Shown: positions 1 through 5,408 of the stretch, piece by piece
Numbering within the stretch: position 1 is the first letter of the stretch
Layout of the letters: each line of letters starts with the position of its first letter
From: Acidimicrobiia bacterium UBA4744
GTDB taxonomy: Bacteria; Actinomycetota; Acidimicrobiia; Spongiisociales; UBA4744
Direction of reading: 5' to 3'
NCBI GenBank assembly: GCA_002403855.1
Contig: DHIO01000026.1
Span: 89,811 to 98,359, forward strand
DNA: 8,549 bases
Program-made: the position numbers and the translations under genes
The notes under the pieces: generated by a model
The model's database searches: none
What the model was told of the DNA's origin: nothing
What the model saw: the letters and a program-made list of their open reading frames with translations, nothing else

Positions 1-536
1 ACGAGCTCTTCTTTGCCCAGGACTTCAACATCCAGCGATGCCAGAAACTGACGGTCGTCATCTACGAAGTACGGCTCAACGCCGGCTACTGCTGCCGCCC
101 ACCGTGCCGCAAACGGCCCGCCGGCCACGCCGATATGTCCCCCTACTCCGGCCTCATCTCGAACTACCCGTTCCAGGTTTTCAACCAGGGCCCGTTCCCC
201 ACCGTAATACCGAATGGCCCCGTCGATGGGAACGAACAGCAGGCCCGGATCGGAAACCTCAACACGCGGAACCAGTCCTTCGATTGCGCTGGTGAGAGGT
301 TCGAAGGCGAGCAACTCGGCCGCATAGTCCTGCTCGAGCGTGGTCCCGCCCGGGCAGAGCACCTCAGCCTCCGTCCGGCGCATGCCGAGTCGCACCCCGG
401 CCTCTCGGGCGTGACGGTTGTGTGCCACCACCCTGGGAGTAGCCGAATCGTCAACGACCAGACAGGCCCTATCCGGCGGCGCGTCGGGCCGGCGCAACGG
501 CCAGTCGGGAAACCACACGCACAACGTCCGTACCAT
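1..536 (-). CDS. imuB: ImuB-like inactive Y-family polymerase (mutasome adaptor), 3' part cut by the window edge
   Basis: ImuB is the non-catalytic Y-family member of the SOS mutasome; it links the beta clamp, ImuA and the polymerase DnaE2 during translesion synthesis. Only the first 178 residues are in the window, open to the edge with no stop. Residues 4-14 (TLCVWFPDWPL) form the ImuB-type first strand. Residues 36-62 hold the finger/palm signature (VVAHNRHAREAGVRLGM, then EAEVLCP). Residues 78-114 run FEPL, LVPRVEV, PGLLFVPIDGAIRYYGGE, which closely resembles mycobacterial ImuB as I remember it. Where active Y-family enzymes have S-[IV]-D-E, this has S95-D-P-G98, so the catalytic acidic pair is lost. 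The ATG at 536 is chosen because GGAGG lies 3 nt (and AGGTGG 6 nt) upstream and the strand-1 motif follows at once. It overlaps the end of imuA by 68 nt, so it is probably translated from the imuA transcript. The C-terminal clamp-binding region is not visible. Confidence 0.88.
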   Translation of the reverse strand, partial: MVRTLCVWFPDWPLRRPDAPPDRACLVVDDSATPRVVAHNRHAREAGVRLGMRRTEAEVLCPGGTTLEQDYAAELLAFEPLTSAIEGLVPRVEVSDPGLLFVPIDGAIRYYGGERALVENLERVVRDEAGVGGHIGVAGGPFAARWAAAVAGVEPYFVDDDRQFLASLDVEVLGKEEL

Positions 537-1059
537 CGTCCTCCACCTCGATCACCCGCTCGATACCGGACATCCCCTTCCCGGATGCATCCAGCATCAG
601 CCGCCGACCCATCAAGCGTCCGTGACCGGCGTCGGGACCCTCCCAGACCACCTCTCTTCCTTGAAGACGTAGGTAGGTCACCCCGGTCGGAAGATCTCCG
701 CCCAGAGGCCGCAACAACAGCGCAGACCGCCGCGATCTAGCCAGCGCCGCCAGTCGTCGGAATACCGGCTCCTGAACCCCTACCGGAACTTCGGCATACA
801 CAGCGCGGATCCCCTCCAACAAGGCGGCCGTTGTCTTGGGCCACAGCAAACGGTCGGCGCACCGCACGATGATCAGCCGTTCCGGCGAGATACCCGACTC
901 CCAGGCTGCCAGGGGATTCACCCACCCGCGCACATCCAGATACACCACCGGACCAGCTCGAGCAGGCCCGGCCAGCATCGACCACCCGACCCTGGTGAGT
1001 CCGAGGCCGGGTGGTCCGACCAAACCGACCACCTTGCCGGGCTCCAGAGCCAAATGCAT
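469..1059 (-). CDS. imuA: ImuA-like RecA-fold SOS mutagenesis protein
   Basis: This 196-residue protein directly precedes imuB and is read as the ImuA partner, a RecA/SulA-like fold that binds ImuB and supports DnaE2-dependent mutagenesis. Residues 10-22 (VVGLVGPPGLGLT) look like a P-loop, but the Walker A lysine is replaced by Leu (GPPGLGLT), so ATP binding is doubtful. Next come a hydrophobic strand (VVYLDV), SPERLIIVRCAD with a Trp soon after, an ALLEGIRAVYAEVP segment, and a basic helix before ALLLRPLG; this resembles the alternating strands and helices of ImuA proteins. Start choice: the frame is open back to a TTG at 1116, but that codon is the -35 element and an ATG at 1101 is inside the LexA box. 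The ATG at 1059 lies about 22 nt after the expected transcription start with GGAAAA upstream; a GTG at 1077 is the alternative. The family call rests on imuB adjacency, size and SOS control more than on sequence identity. Confidence 0.78.
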   Translation of the reverse strand: MHLALEPGKVVGLVGPPGLGLTRVGWSMLAGPARAGPVVYLDVRGWVNPLAAWESGISPERLIIVRCADRLLWPKTTAALLEGIRAVYAEVPVGVQEPVFRRLAALARSRRSALLLRPLGGDLPTGVTYLRLQGREVVWEGPDAGHGRLMGRRLMLDASGKGMSGIERVIEVEDDGTDVVRVVSRLAVAPARRAAG

Positions 1060-1087
1060 GTCGTGGGAGTTTTCCACAGGACTTTCA

Positions 1088-1116
1088 AATCTATCGAACA
1101 TATGTTCGATAGGCAA
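1088..1116 (-). promoter_or_regulatory. Sigma-70-type promoter of imuA-imuB
   Basis: On the minus strand TTGCCT (1116-1111, 4 of 6 to TTGACA) is followed by exactly 17 nt and then TAGATT (1093-1088, 4 of 6 to TATAAT). The predicted start is near 1081, giving a leader of about 22 nt before the ATG at 1059. The spacer is almost entirely the LexA palindrome. The hexamers are only moderate matches; the 17-nt spacing and the operator position support the call. Confidence 0.65.
1091..1112. promoter_or_regulatory. LexA operator (SOS box), perfect 22-bp palindrome
   Basis: Positions 1091-1112 read CTATCGAACATATGTTCGATAG, identical to its reverse complement over all 22 bases. The core TCGAACATATGTTCGA fits the Gram-positive/actinobacterial LexA consensus CGAAC-N4-GTTCG exactly. 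The site sits between the -35 and -10 elements of the imuA-imuB promoter, where a bound repressor would exclude RNA polymerase. No other perfect copy was noticed in the window. Confidence 0.93.
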
Positions 1117-1211
1117 GAGCGCGAAAAAGCAGCCTGTAGTCAGTCAGTAGTCGGCCAACCAATCCTGATGACCTTGAACCTCCGGTGCATTCGCCGGCAC
1201 CGCTATCAGCA

Positions 1212-1235
1212 GGCGTGGATGGCCATTGCCACGCC
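1212..1235 (-). terminator. Weak hairpin after the glycosylase gene
   Basis: GGCGTGG (1212-1218 on the plus strand) pairs with CCACGCC (1229-1235) around a 10-nt loop, 9 nt after the glycosylase stop. No T-run follows on the minus strand, so it is at best a weak or factor-dependent terminator. The rest of 1117-1243 shows only short repeats (ACTGACTGACTA) and no gene. Confidence 0.3.
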
Positions 1236-1243
1236 CCGGATAC

Positions 1244-2152
1244 TCACCACGAGGAAGAACCACCCATCTCTTCCAAGTCTTCGATGGTCTTGGGCCAGTC
1301 CTCTTTGAGGAGACGGGAAAGAGACCGGTCGGCCAACAATCGGCCGCCGGTCTGACAGATCGCACAATAGTTGGTCTCGTTGCTGGCATAGACGATACGT
1401 TGGACCTTCGACCCGCACACCGGGCATGGATTTCCGTACTTGCCGTGCACCGCCATGTCCGGCCGGAAAGCTGTGACCTTCTTCGGGAAGTCCTCGCCTG
1501 TTTCTGCGCGCAACCGTTCGGTCCAGTCTGTCAGAGACGTCTTCACGGCATCGTAAAGGCGGCCGATTTCCTCTTCCGTCAACCCACCGGTCCGCTTGAC
1601 CGGGGAGAGGCGAGCCCGATGCAGGATCTCGTCCGAGTAGGCGTTGCCAATTCCTGAGAAAATGCGCGGATCAGTGAGTGCTCGCTTCATGGTGCGGTTC
1701 TCTCTGCGTAAGGCTTCCGAGAATTCACCGAGCGTCACCTCTAACGGCTCAACGCCTCCCCGATCGTGTCCGGCCAGATCTTCCTCACCCCGTACGATCC
1801 ACAGACCCGCCCGTTTCTTGGTGGCGGCTTCACGAAGAAGGAGCGTCCCGTGTTCGAAGTCGAAGGCCGCCAGTCCGACTTTGCGGGGAACGGCCGCACC
1901 GGCAGCCACCCATGCAAGGCGTCCCGCCACCATCAGATGAATCACCACGAAGAGTTCATCTCCCATGTCCCAGACGATGCGTTTCCCCAAACGCCGGAAC
2001 CCTTCGACGGTACGGCCTTCCACGGCCGACAGCGGTGGATCGTAGGTGCGCAACACCGAAGGCGACACGACCCGAATGCGTTCGAGGGTATGACCCCGGA
2101 CGAAACGCACGAGCGCTTCGACATACACAACCACATCGGGAAGTTCGGGCAT
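1244..2152 (-). CDS. Fpg/Nei-family DNA glycosylase (MutM-like, divergent subfamily)
   Basis: This is a 302-residue base-excision-repair glycosylase/AP lyase of the Fpg/Nei family. It starts MPELPD, so after Met removal Pro1 is the catalytic nucleophile and Glu2 follows. Lys57 (LGKRI) matches the conserved DNA-contact lysine. IHLMVAGRL (71-79) corresponds to the HLGMSG loop. Residues about 152-184 form the helix-two-turn-helix (NRTMKRALTDP, then FSGIGNAYSDEILHRA). A zinc finger is formed by C243, C246, C263 and C266 (C-x2-C-x16-C-x2-C). Oddities: an ungapped alignment of the finger places Asn258 where E. coli Fpg has Arg258, and a tail of about 35 residues (LLADRSLSRLLKEDW) follows the finger, where E. 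coli Fpg ends almost at once. The substrate could therefore differ from 8-oxoguanine/Fapy, so no ortholog symbol is given. The ATG at 2152 is fixed by the N-terminal proline requirement. The gene lies downstream of the pnp terminator and probably has its own promoter. Confidence 0.93.
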   Translation of the reverse strand: MPELPDVVVYVEALVRFVRGHTLERIRVVSPSVLRTYDPPLSAVEGRTVEGFRRLGKRIVWDMGDELFVVIHLMVAGRLAWVAAGAAVPRKVGLAAFDFEHGTLLLREAATKKRAGLWIVRGEEDLAGHDRGGVEPLEVTLGEFSEALRRENRTMKRALTDPRIFSGIGNAYSDEILHRARLSPVKRTGGLTEEEIGRLYDAVKTSLTDWTERLRAETGEDFPKKVTAFRPDMAVHGKYGNPCPVCGSKVQRIVYASNETNYCAICQTGGRLLADRSLSRLLKEDWPKTIEDLEEMGGSSSW

Positions 2153-2158
2153 GGGAGA

Positions 2159-2164
2159 ACGCTA
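2159..2164 (-). promoter_or_regulatory. Possible leaderless -10 element for the glycosylase gene
   Basis: The minus strand reads TGA-TAGCGT-TCTCCC-ATG: an extended -10-like TGNTANNNT whose hexamer ends 6 nt before the A of the start codon. That spacing would put the transcription start on the ATG itself. No Shine-Dalgarno precedes this ATG, which fits a leaderless mRNA. No good -35 is seen, so this stays tentative. Confidence 0.35.
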
Positions 2165-2216
2165 TCAGCTGATCGGCAATTCCCGGTCGGCCATCCGCCG
2201 TCTGTCTCCCGGCGAC

Positions 2217-2247
2217 GGAAAAGCGGACCCCGCAGGGTCCGCTTTCC
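2217..2247 (-). terminator. Intrinsic terminator of pnp
   Basis: AAAGCGGACCC (2220-2230) and GGGTCCGCTTT (2235-2245) form an uninterrupted 11-bp stem with a 4-nt loop, extendable to GG/CC with one bulged base. Read on the minus strand it lies about 20 nt after the pnp stop and ends in CTTTTCC. The U-tract is short, but the stem is very stable. It separates the translation/RNA operon from the repair genes. Confidence 0.82.
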
Positions 2248-2253
2248 AGGTCT

Positions 2254-2268
2254 ACCGAGAGTCTCGGT
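2254..2268 (-). other. Small hairpin at the pnp stop codon
   Basis: ACCGAGAGTCTCGGT is a near-perfect inverted repeat (6-bp stem, 3-nt loop) beginning at the last base of the pnp stop codon and just ahead of the main terminator. It could be a 3' stabilising element or part of a tandem terminator; it has no T-run of its own. Confidence 0.4.
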
Positions 2269-4640
2269 CAGTCGTTGGATTTGAGGGTCTTCTCGAACTC
2301 TTCTTCGAAAGAGACCACCCGACGACCGCTCTTCTCGGAATCGGCGGCCCGATCATGATCCCGACCGCGGTCACGGTCGCGGCCTCGGTCGCGGCTCCGG
2401 CGATCCCGATCGCGGCCTCCCCGGTCGCGCCCCCGGTCCCGGTCGGGGTCGCCACCACCGGAGGCGGAACGCTGCAACGCCGCTTCCGACGGTTCCACCT
2501 TCTCGGCCAGGTCGAGGTTGACCTTGCCCATCCGATCGATCTCCCGCACCACCACCTTGACCTGGTCGCCCAGGTTGAAGTAGTCCTCGACCCGCTCGAC
2601 CCGTCGTTCAGAGTCGATCTTGGAGATGTGCAGCAAGCCGTCCCGACCCGGCAGGATGTTGATGAAGGCACCGAACTTGGTGATGTTCACCACCTCACCG
2701 GCGTACTCCTTGCCGACCTCGGCCTCGGGTGGGAAGGCAAGCTGCATCACCTTCTCTTTGGCAAACGCCAGCGACTCCCCGTCCGGCGATCCGATTCGAA
2801 CGATACCCTCTGCGCCTTCTTCTTCGATCTCGATCGAAGCGCCGGTCGTTTCCTCCAGTTCGCGGATGTTCTTGCCCTTGGGACCGATGATCTCACCGAT
2901 TTTGTCCTTGGGGATCCGTATAGCCTCGATCCGGGGTGCCCACTGGTTGAGCTCCACTCGCGGCCCGGGCAGGGTCTCCTTCATCTTCTCGAGGATGTAC
3001 AACCGCGCCTCCTTGGCTTGATCAAGCGCTCCGGTCAATACTTCGGAAGGCAACCCCTGGATCTTCGTGTCGAGTTGCAGGGCGGTGATGATCTCTGCGG
3101 TACCCGCGACTTTGAAGTCCATATCGCCGAGGGCGTCCTCCGCCCCGATGATGTCGGTGAGAGTCACGAACTTGCCGTCCTGAGAGACCAGCCCCATGGC
3201 GATCCCGGCGACCGGCTCCATGATCGGCACCCCGGCATCCATCAGCGACAGACTCGAAGCACACACGGAGGCCATCGACGTGGACCCATTGGAGGACAGG
3301 ACTTCCGATACCAACCGCAACGCGTAGGGGAATTCGTCCTCGCTGGGAACCACAGGCAGCACCGCTTTCTCGGCGAGCGCTCCGTGGCCGATCTCGCGGC
3401 GTTTTGGGCCTCGCATGAAGCCCGCCTCGCCCGTCGAGAATGGGGGGAAGTTGTAGTGATGCATGTACCGTTTGGAGTCCTCGAGGGCGAGCGTATCCAG
3501 CATCTGCTCCATCTTGAGCATGCCAAGCGTGGAGAGGTTGAGCACCTGGGTTTCGCCCCGCTGGAAGAGGCCGGACCCATGGGTGCGAGGCACGACGCCC
3601 ACTTCGGCAGAGATTTCCCGTATGTCCTTTGGGCCGCGCCCATCGAGACGAACTCCCTCGTTGACGACCCGTTCCCGCATCATGCCTTTCGATATCTTCT
3701 TGAACGCGCGCTGGGCGGAAAGCTGCTCCTCAGGATCGTCGATACCCAGTTCCGCAAGGACCTGCTCGAAAGCGGCATCTTCAGCCGCGCCACGTTCCTG
3801 CTTGCCGGGAATCGTGATGACGTCGGTCAGCCTCGGGCGGGCGGCTGCTTCCACACGTTGGTACAACTCGTCGCTGAAGTCCTCAACGGTCGGCCACTCG
3901 CGAACCGGAATCTGCACCCGGTCGGCGAGTTCGCGCTGAAGATCGATGATCTGGGCGATGTAGGACTTCGACTCTTCGAGACCTCGGGCAACGGTTTCCT
4001 CGTCACTGGACGGCTGGCCGCCGGCGATGAGCCGCAGGCCCTCCGGGGTGGAACCGGCTTCCACCATCATGATGTCGACCTCACCGTGCTCGTTTCGGCG
4101 ACCGGCGACGACCAACTCGAAGACGGCGCTCTCGAGTTCCTGGAAGGTCGGGTCGACGATCCAGTTGCCGTCGCTCAACGCCAGTCGCACTGCCCCTACA
4201 GGACCCTGGAAAGGGATTCCACTGATGGTGAGAGCAGCTGATGCGCCGTTGAGCGAAATGATGTCGTAAGGATTCTCGCCGTCCACCGAGAGCACCGTCG
4301 AAACGATCTGCGTTTCGCAGCGGAACCCGTCGGCGAAAGACGGGCGCAGGGGACGGTCGATCAGGCGGCATGCCAAAATGGCCTGCTCGCTGGCCCTCCC
4401 CTCCCGGCGGAAGAACGAGCCGGGGATCTTCCCCGCCGCGTACATACGTTCCTCGACGTCGACGGTGAGCGGGAAGAAGTCGATGCCTTCCCGCAGCGAT
4501 GGGTTGGCGGTGGCGGTGACCAGGACGTCTGTTTCGCCGGTCTGGACCGTCACCGAGCCGCTGGCCATACCGGCCAGCTTGCCTGTGCTGATGGCGACGT
4601 CTTTGTCGCCCACGAGGCCGCGTACCGTGATTTCGGTCAC
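2268..4640 (-). CDS. pnp: Polyribonucleotide nucleotidyltransferase (PNPase)
   Basis: PNPase is a phosphorolytic 3'-5' exoribonuclease, a trimeric core enzyme of mRNA decay. The 790-residue product has the full domain order. RNase PH domain 1 carries FFRREGR (76-82). A helical linker follows. RNase PH domain 2 begins RLDGRGPKDIRE and carries GSGLFQRGETQ, SNGSTSMASVCA and TDIIGAEDALGDMDF, with Asp496 and Asp502 matching E. coli D486 and D492. The KH domain has GPKGKNI (586-592), and the S1 domain spans about 642-712. Start: a GTG at 4640 with GGGAGGT just upstream; the frame is open 17 codons further to an ATG at 4691, but those residues are not PNPase-like and contain the ribosome-binding site. 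It is longer than the usual 700-740 residues because of an Arg/Asp/Gly-rich tail (about 731-764) ending in an acidic VVSFEEEFEKTL segment. It follows rpsO, as in many bacteria. Confidence 0.98.
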   Translation of the reverse strand: MTEITVRGLVGDKDVAISTGKLAGMASGSVTVQTGETDVLVTATANPSLREGIDFFPLTVDVEERMYAAGKIPGSFFRREGRASEQAILACRLIDRPLRPSFADGFRCETQIVSTVLSVDGENPYDIISLNGASAALTISGIPFQGPVGAVRLALSDGNWIVDPTFQELESAVFELVVAGRRNEHGEVDIMMVEAGSTPEGLRLIAGGQPSSDEETVARGLEESKSYIAQIIDLQRELADRVQIPVREWPTVEDFSDELYQRVEAAARPRLTDVITIPGKQERGAAEDAAFEQVLAELGIDDPEEQLSAQRAFKKISKGMMRERVVNEGVRLDGRGPKDIREISAEVGVVPRTHGSGLFQRGETQVLNLSTLGMLKMEQMLDTLALEDSKRYMHHYNFPPFSTGEAGFMRGPKRREIGHGALAEKAVLPVVPSEDEFPYALRLVSEVLSSNGSTSMASVCASSLSLMDAGVPIMEPVAGIAMGLVSQDGKFVTLTDIIGAEDALGDMDFKVAGTAEIITALQLDTKIQGLPSEVLTGALDQAKEARLYILEKMKETLPGPRVELNQWAPRIEAIRIPKDKIGEIIGPKGKNIRELEETTGASIEIEEEGAEGIVRIGSPDGESLAFAKEKVMQLAFPPEAEVGKEYAGEVVNITKFGAFINILPGRDGLLHISKIDSERRVERVEDYFNLGDQVKVVVREIDRMGKVNLDLAEKVEPSEAALQRSASGGGDPDRDRGRDRGGRDRDRRSRDRGRDRDRGRDHDRAADSEKSGRRVVSFEEEFEKTLKSND
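2349..2450 (-). repeat. RD/RG-rich low-complexity tail of PNPase
   Basis: This stretch encodes imperfect DRDRGRD/GGRDRDRRSRD units. The DNA is correspondingly a run of imperfect 6-bp CGGTCG/CGGTCC-type repeats, so it may vary in length by slippage. Such tails are typically disordered and can contact RNA or protein partners; the role here is inferred. Confidence 0.75.
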
Positions 4641-4670
4641 GCTTACCTCCCTTTCGGTAAGGAGGGAGGG
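4641..4670 (-). promoter_or_regulatory. pnp Shine-Dalgarno within alternative hairpins
   Basis: The pnp Shine-Dalgarno (minus strand GGGAGGT, within 4645-4652) can pair in two mutually exclusive ways. CTTACC (minus strand, 4661-4656) can pair with GGTAAG (4647-4642) around an 8-nt loop. Alternatively CCTCCC (4669-4664) can pair with GGGAGG (4651-4646). Both partly or wholly mask the ribosome-binding site. PNPase is known to autoregulate through its leader in E. coli; a similar role here is inference. Confidence 0.45.
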
Positions 4671-4688
4671 CGGCCAATTACCAGTGGT

Positions 4689-4712
4689 CATCCTTCCCGG
4701 TTGAGAAGGATG
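4689..4712 (-). other. Hairpin in the pnp leader
   Basis: CATCCTTC (4689-4696) and GAAGGATG (4705-4712) form a perfect 8-bp stem with an 8-nt loop, about 50 nt upstream of the pnp start. It lacks a T-run. It could be a processing stem like the RNase III site ahead of E. coli pnp, or an mRNA stabiliser. No convincing promoter was seen between here and the rpsO terminator, so pnp may depend on read-through from rpsO. Confidence 0.45.
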
Positions 4713-4807
4713 GCAACTGACAACTGGACTCGTCCGTCCCTCGTGTCTGTTGTCTTCGGAGTTGATCGGCGGGTCCCGGGCCCGTCACCCCTGGACTGTT
4801 CCAGCAG

Positions 4808-4831
4808 CGAGAAAGCGGCCCATAGGCCGCT
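4808..4831 (-). terminator. Terminator/attenuator between rpsO and pnp
   Basis: AGCGGCC (4814-4820) and GGCCGCT (4825-4831) form a 7-bp GC-rich stem with a 4-nt CATA loop, ending 11 nt after the rpsO stop. On the minus strand TTTCTC follows, a short imperfect U-tract, so partial termination with read-through into pnp is plausible. Confidence 0.65.
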
Positions 4832-4842
4832 CCCCGAGATCT

Positions 4843-5100
4843 CTATCGGCGCAGGCCGAGCTTCGCGATCAGCGATCGGTACCTTTCGACGTCTTCACGC
4901 CGCAGGTAATTCAAGAGGCGCCGGCGCTTGCCGACCATCATCAGGAGCCCACGACGGCTGTGATGATCGTGTTTGTGCTCACGAAGATGATCCGTGAGGT
5001 GATTGATGCGCTCCGTCAGCAGCGCGACCTGGACCTCGGGCGAACCGGTATCGCTGTCGTGCTGGCCGTACTCTTCGATGATGGTTTCTGTGTCCTTCAT
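4843..5100 (-). CDS. rpsO: 30S ribosomal protein S15
   Basis: S15 is a primary 16S rRNA-binding protein that nucleates the 30S platform. The 85-residue product matches the family along its length: DTGSPEVQVALLTERINHL (about 18-36), then EHKHDHHSRRGLLMMVGKRRRLLNYL and the C-terminal YRSLIAKLGLRR. E. coli S15 has 89 residues; the few missing ones are at the variable N terminus. The ATG at 5100 is chosen because the frame upstream reads as non-S15 sequence; a GTG two codons earlier (5106) is possible. No Shine-Dalgarno is visible; the preceding sequence is pyrimidine-rich (CCCCCTTCCCC). The gene lies between the RidA gene and pnp, with its own candidate promoter and a hairpin after the stop. S15 often represses its own mRNA; no clear S15-like leader motif could be identified here. 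Confidence 0.98.
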   Translation of the reverse strand: MKDTETIIEEYGQHDSDTGSPEVQVALLTERINHLTDHLREHKHDHHSRRGLLMMVGKRRRLLNYLRREDVERYRSLIAKLGLRR

Positions 5101-5139
5101 TCGCACACGCGCGTAACTAGGGGAAGGGGGACGGATGGA

Positions 5140-5148
5140 AGTGTAGCA
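5140..5148 (-). promoter_or_regulatory. Candidate extended -10 of the rpsO promoter
   Basis: The minus strand reads TGCTACACT, fitting the extended -10 pattern TGNTANNNT; TACACT shares 4 of 6 bases with TATAAT. No good -35 lies 16-18 nt upstream, which extended -10 promoters tolerate. The predicted start near 5133 gives a leader of about 33 nt to the rpsO ATG. Confidence 0.42.
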
Positions 5149-5383
5149 CCGGTTCAACGTTGCCACGAGTCGCGGGAGGACCTTCCCCTTCCTCCTCGCG
5201 GCGGCCACCCAACCGAGCTCCTCACAACCAGGACCCCACACTCACGACCGCGATGCCCACCACCACGCTCGAAATCTGACGCAGCCCGTCGGAGCCGTCC
5301 CCGATGCCGAATTACGTCCGCCGGAACGGCGACGGAGGCGAGAGTGGCCCCGGCCGCAGCGAAGACGATTCCCCTATGATCTT

Positions 5384-5401
5384 GGAGACACCACGGTCTC
5401 C
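5384..5401 (-). terminator. Hairpin after the RidA-family gene
   Basis: GGAGAC and GTCTCC form a 6-bp stem with a 6-nt loop; flanking GATC sequences could extend it across an internal loop. It begins 8 nt after the RidA-gene stop. There is no U-tract, so it may be a weak terminator or a 3' end stabiliser at the end of the ribF segment. Confidence 0.35.
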
Positions 5402-5408
5402 TCGAGAT

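Larger units (their letters stand above)
5101..5408. other. Intergenic region between the RidA gene and rpsO
   Basis: This 308-nt stretch holds no gene that could be supported. It contains a hairpin just after the RidA-gene stop (5384-5401), an extended -10-like element (5140-5148), and a pyrimidine-rich leader before rpsO. On the minus strand two short hydrophobic reading segments in different frames (about 5311-5375 and 5222-5311) look faintly like membrane helices, but they have no start codon or ribosome-binding site. Confidence 0.6.

Noticed and set aside
161..173. GAAC-N5-GTTC inside imuB, resembling an SOS half-site pair
   Set aside because: The spacer is 5 nt, not 4, the outer bases do not match, and it lies within coding sequence.
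164..454. 96-codon minus-strand open frame within imuB
   Set aside because: It is an out-of-frame reading; the imuB frame shows clear family motifs across the same bases.
1060..1116. N-terminal extension of ImuA starting at TTG 1116 or ATG 1101
   Set aside because: These codons lie in the -35 element and LexA palindrome, upstream of the predicted transcription start near 1081, so they would not be in the mRNA.
2161..2175. ATCAGCTGAT palindrome upstream of the glycosylase gene as an operator
   Set aside because: A 10-bp palindrome is expected by chance at this scale, and it matches no LexA or other known operator.
2151..4241. A 696-codon open frame on the plus strand opposite pnp
   Set aside because: It mirrors the high-GC codon pattern of pnp, has no recognisable domains, and pnp on the other strand is unmistakable over its whole length.
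5101..5241. N-terminal extension of S15 reading from ATG 5241
   Set aside because: The extra 47 residues do not resemble S15 and include the candidate promoter region.
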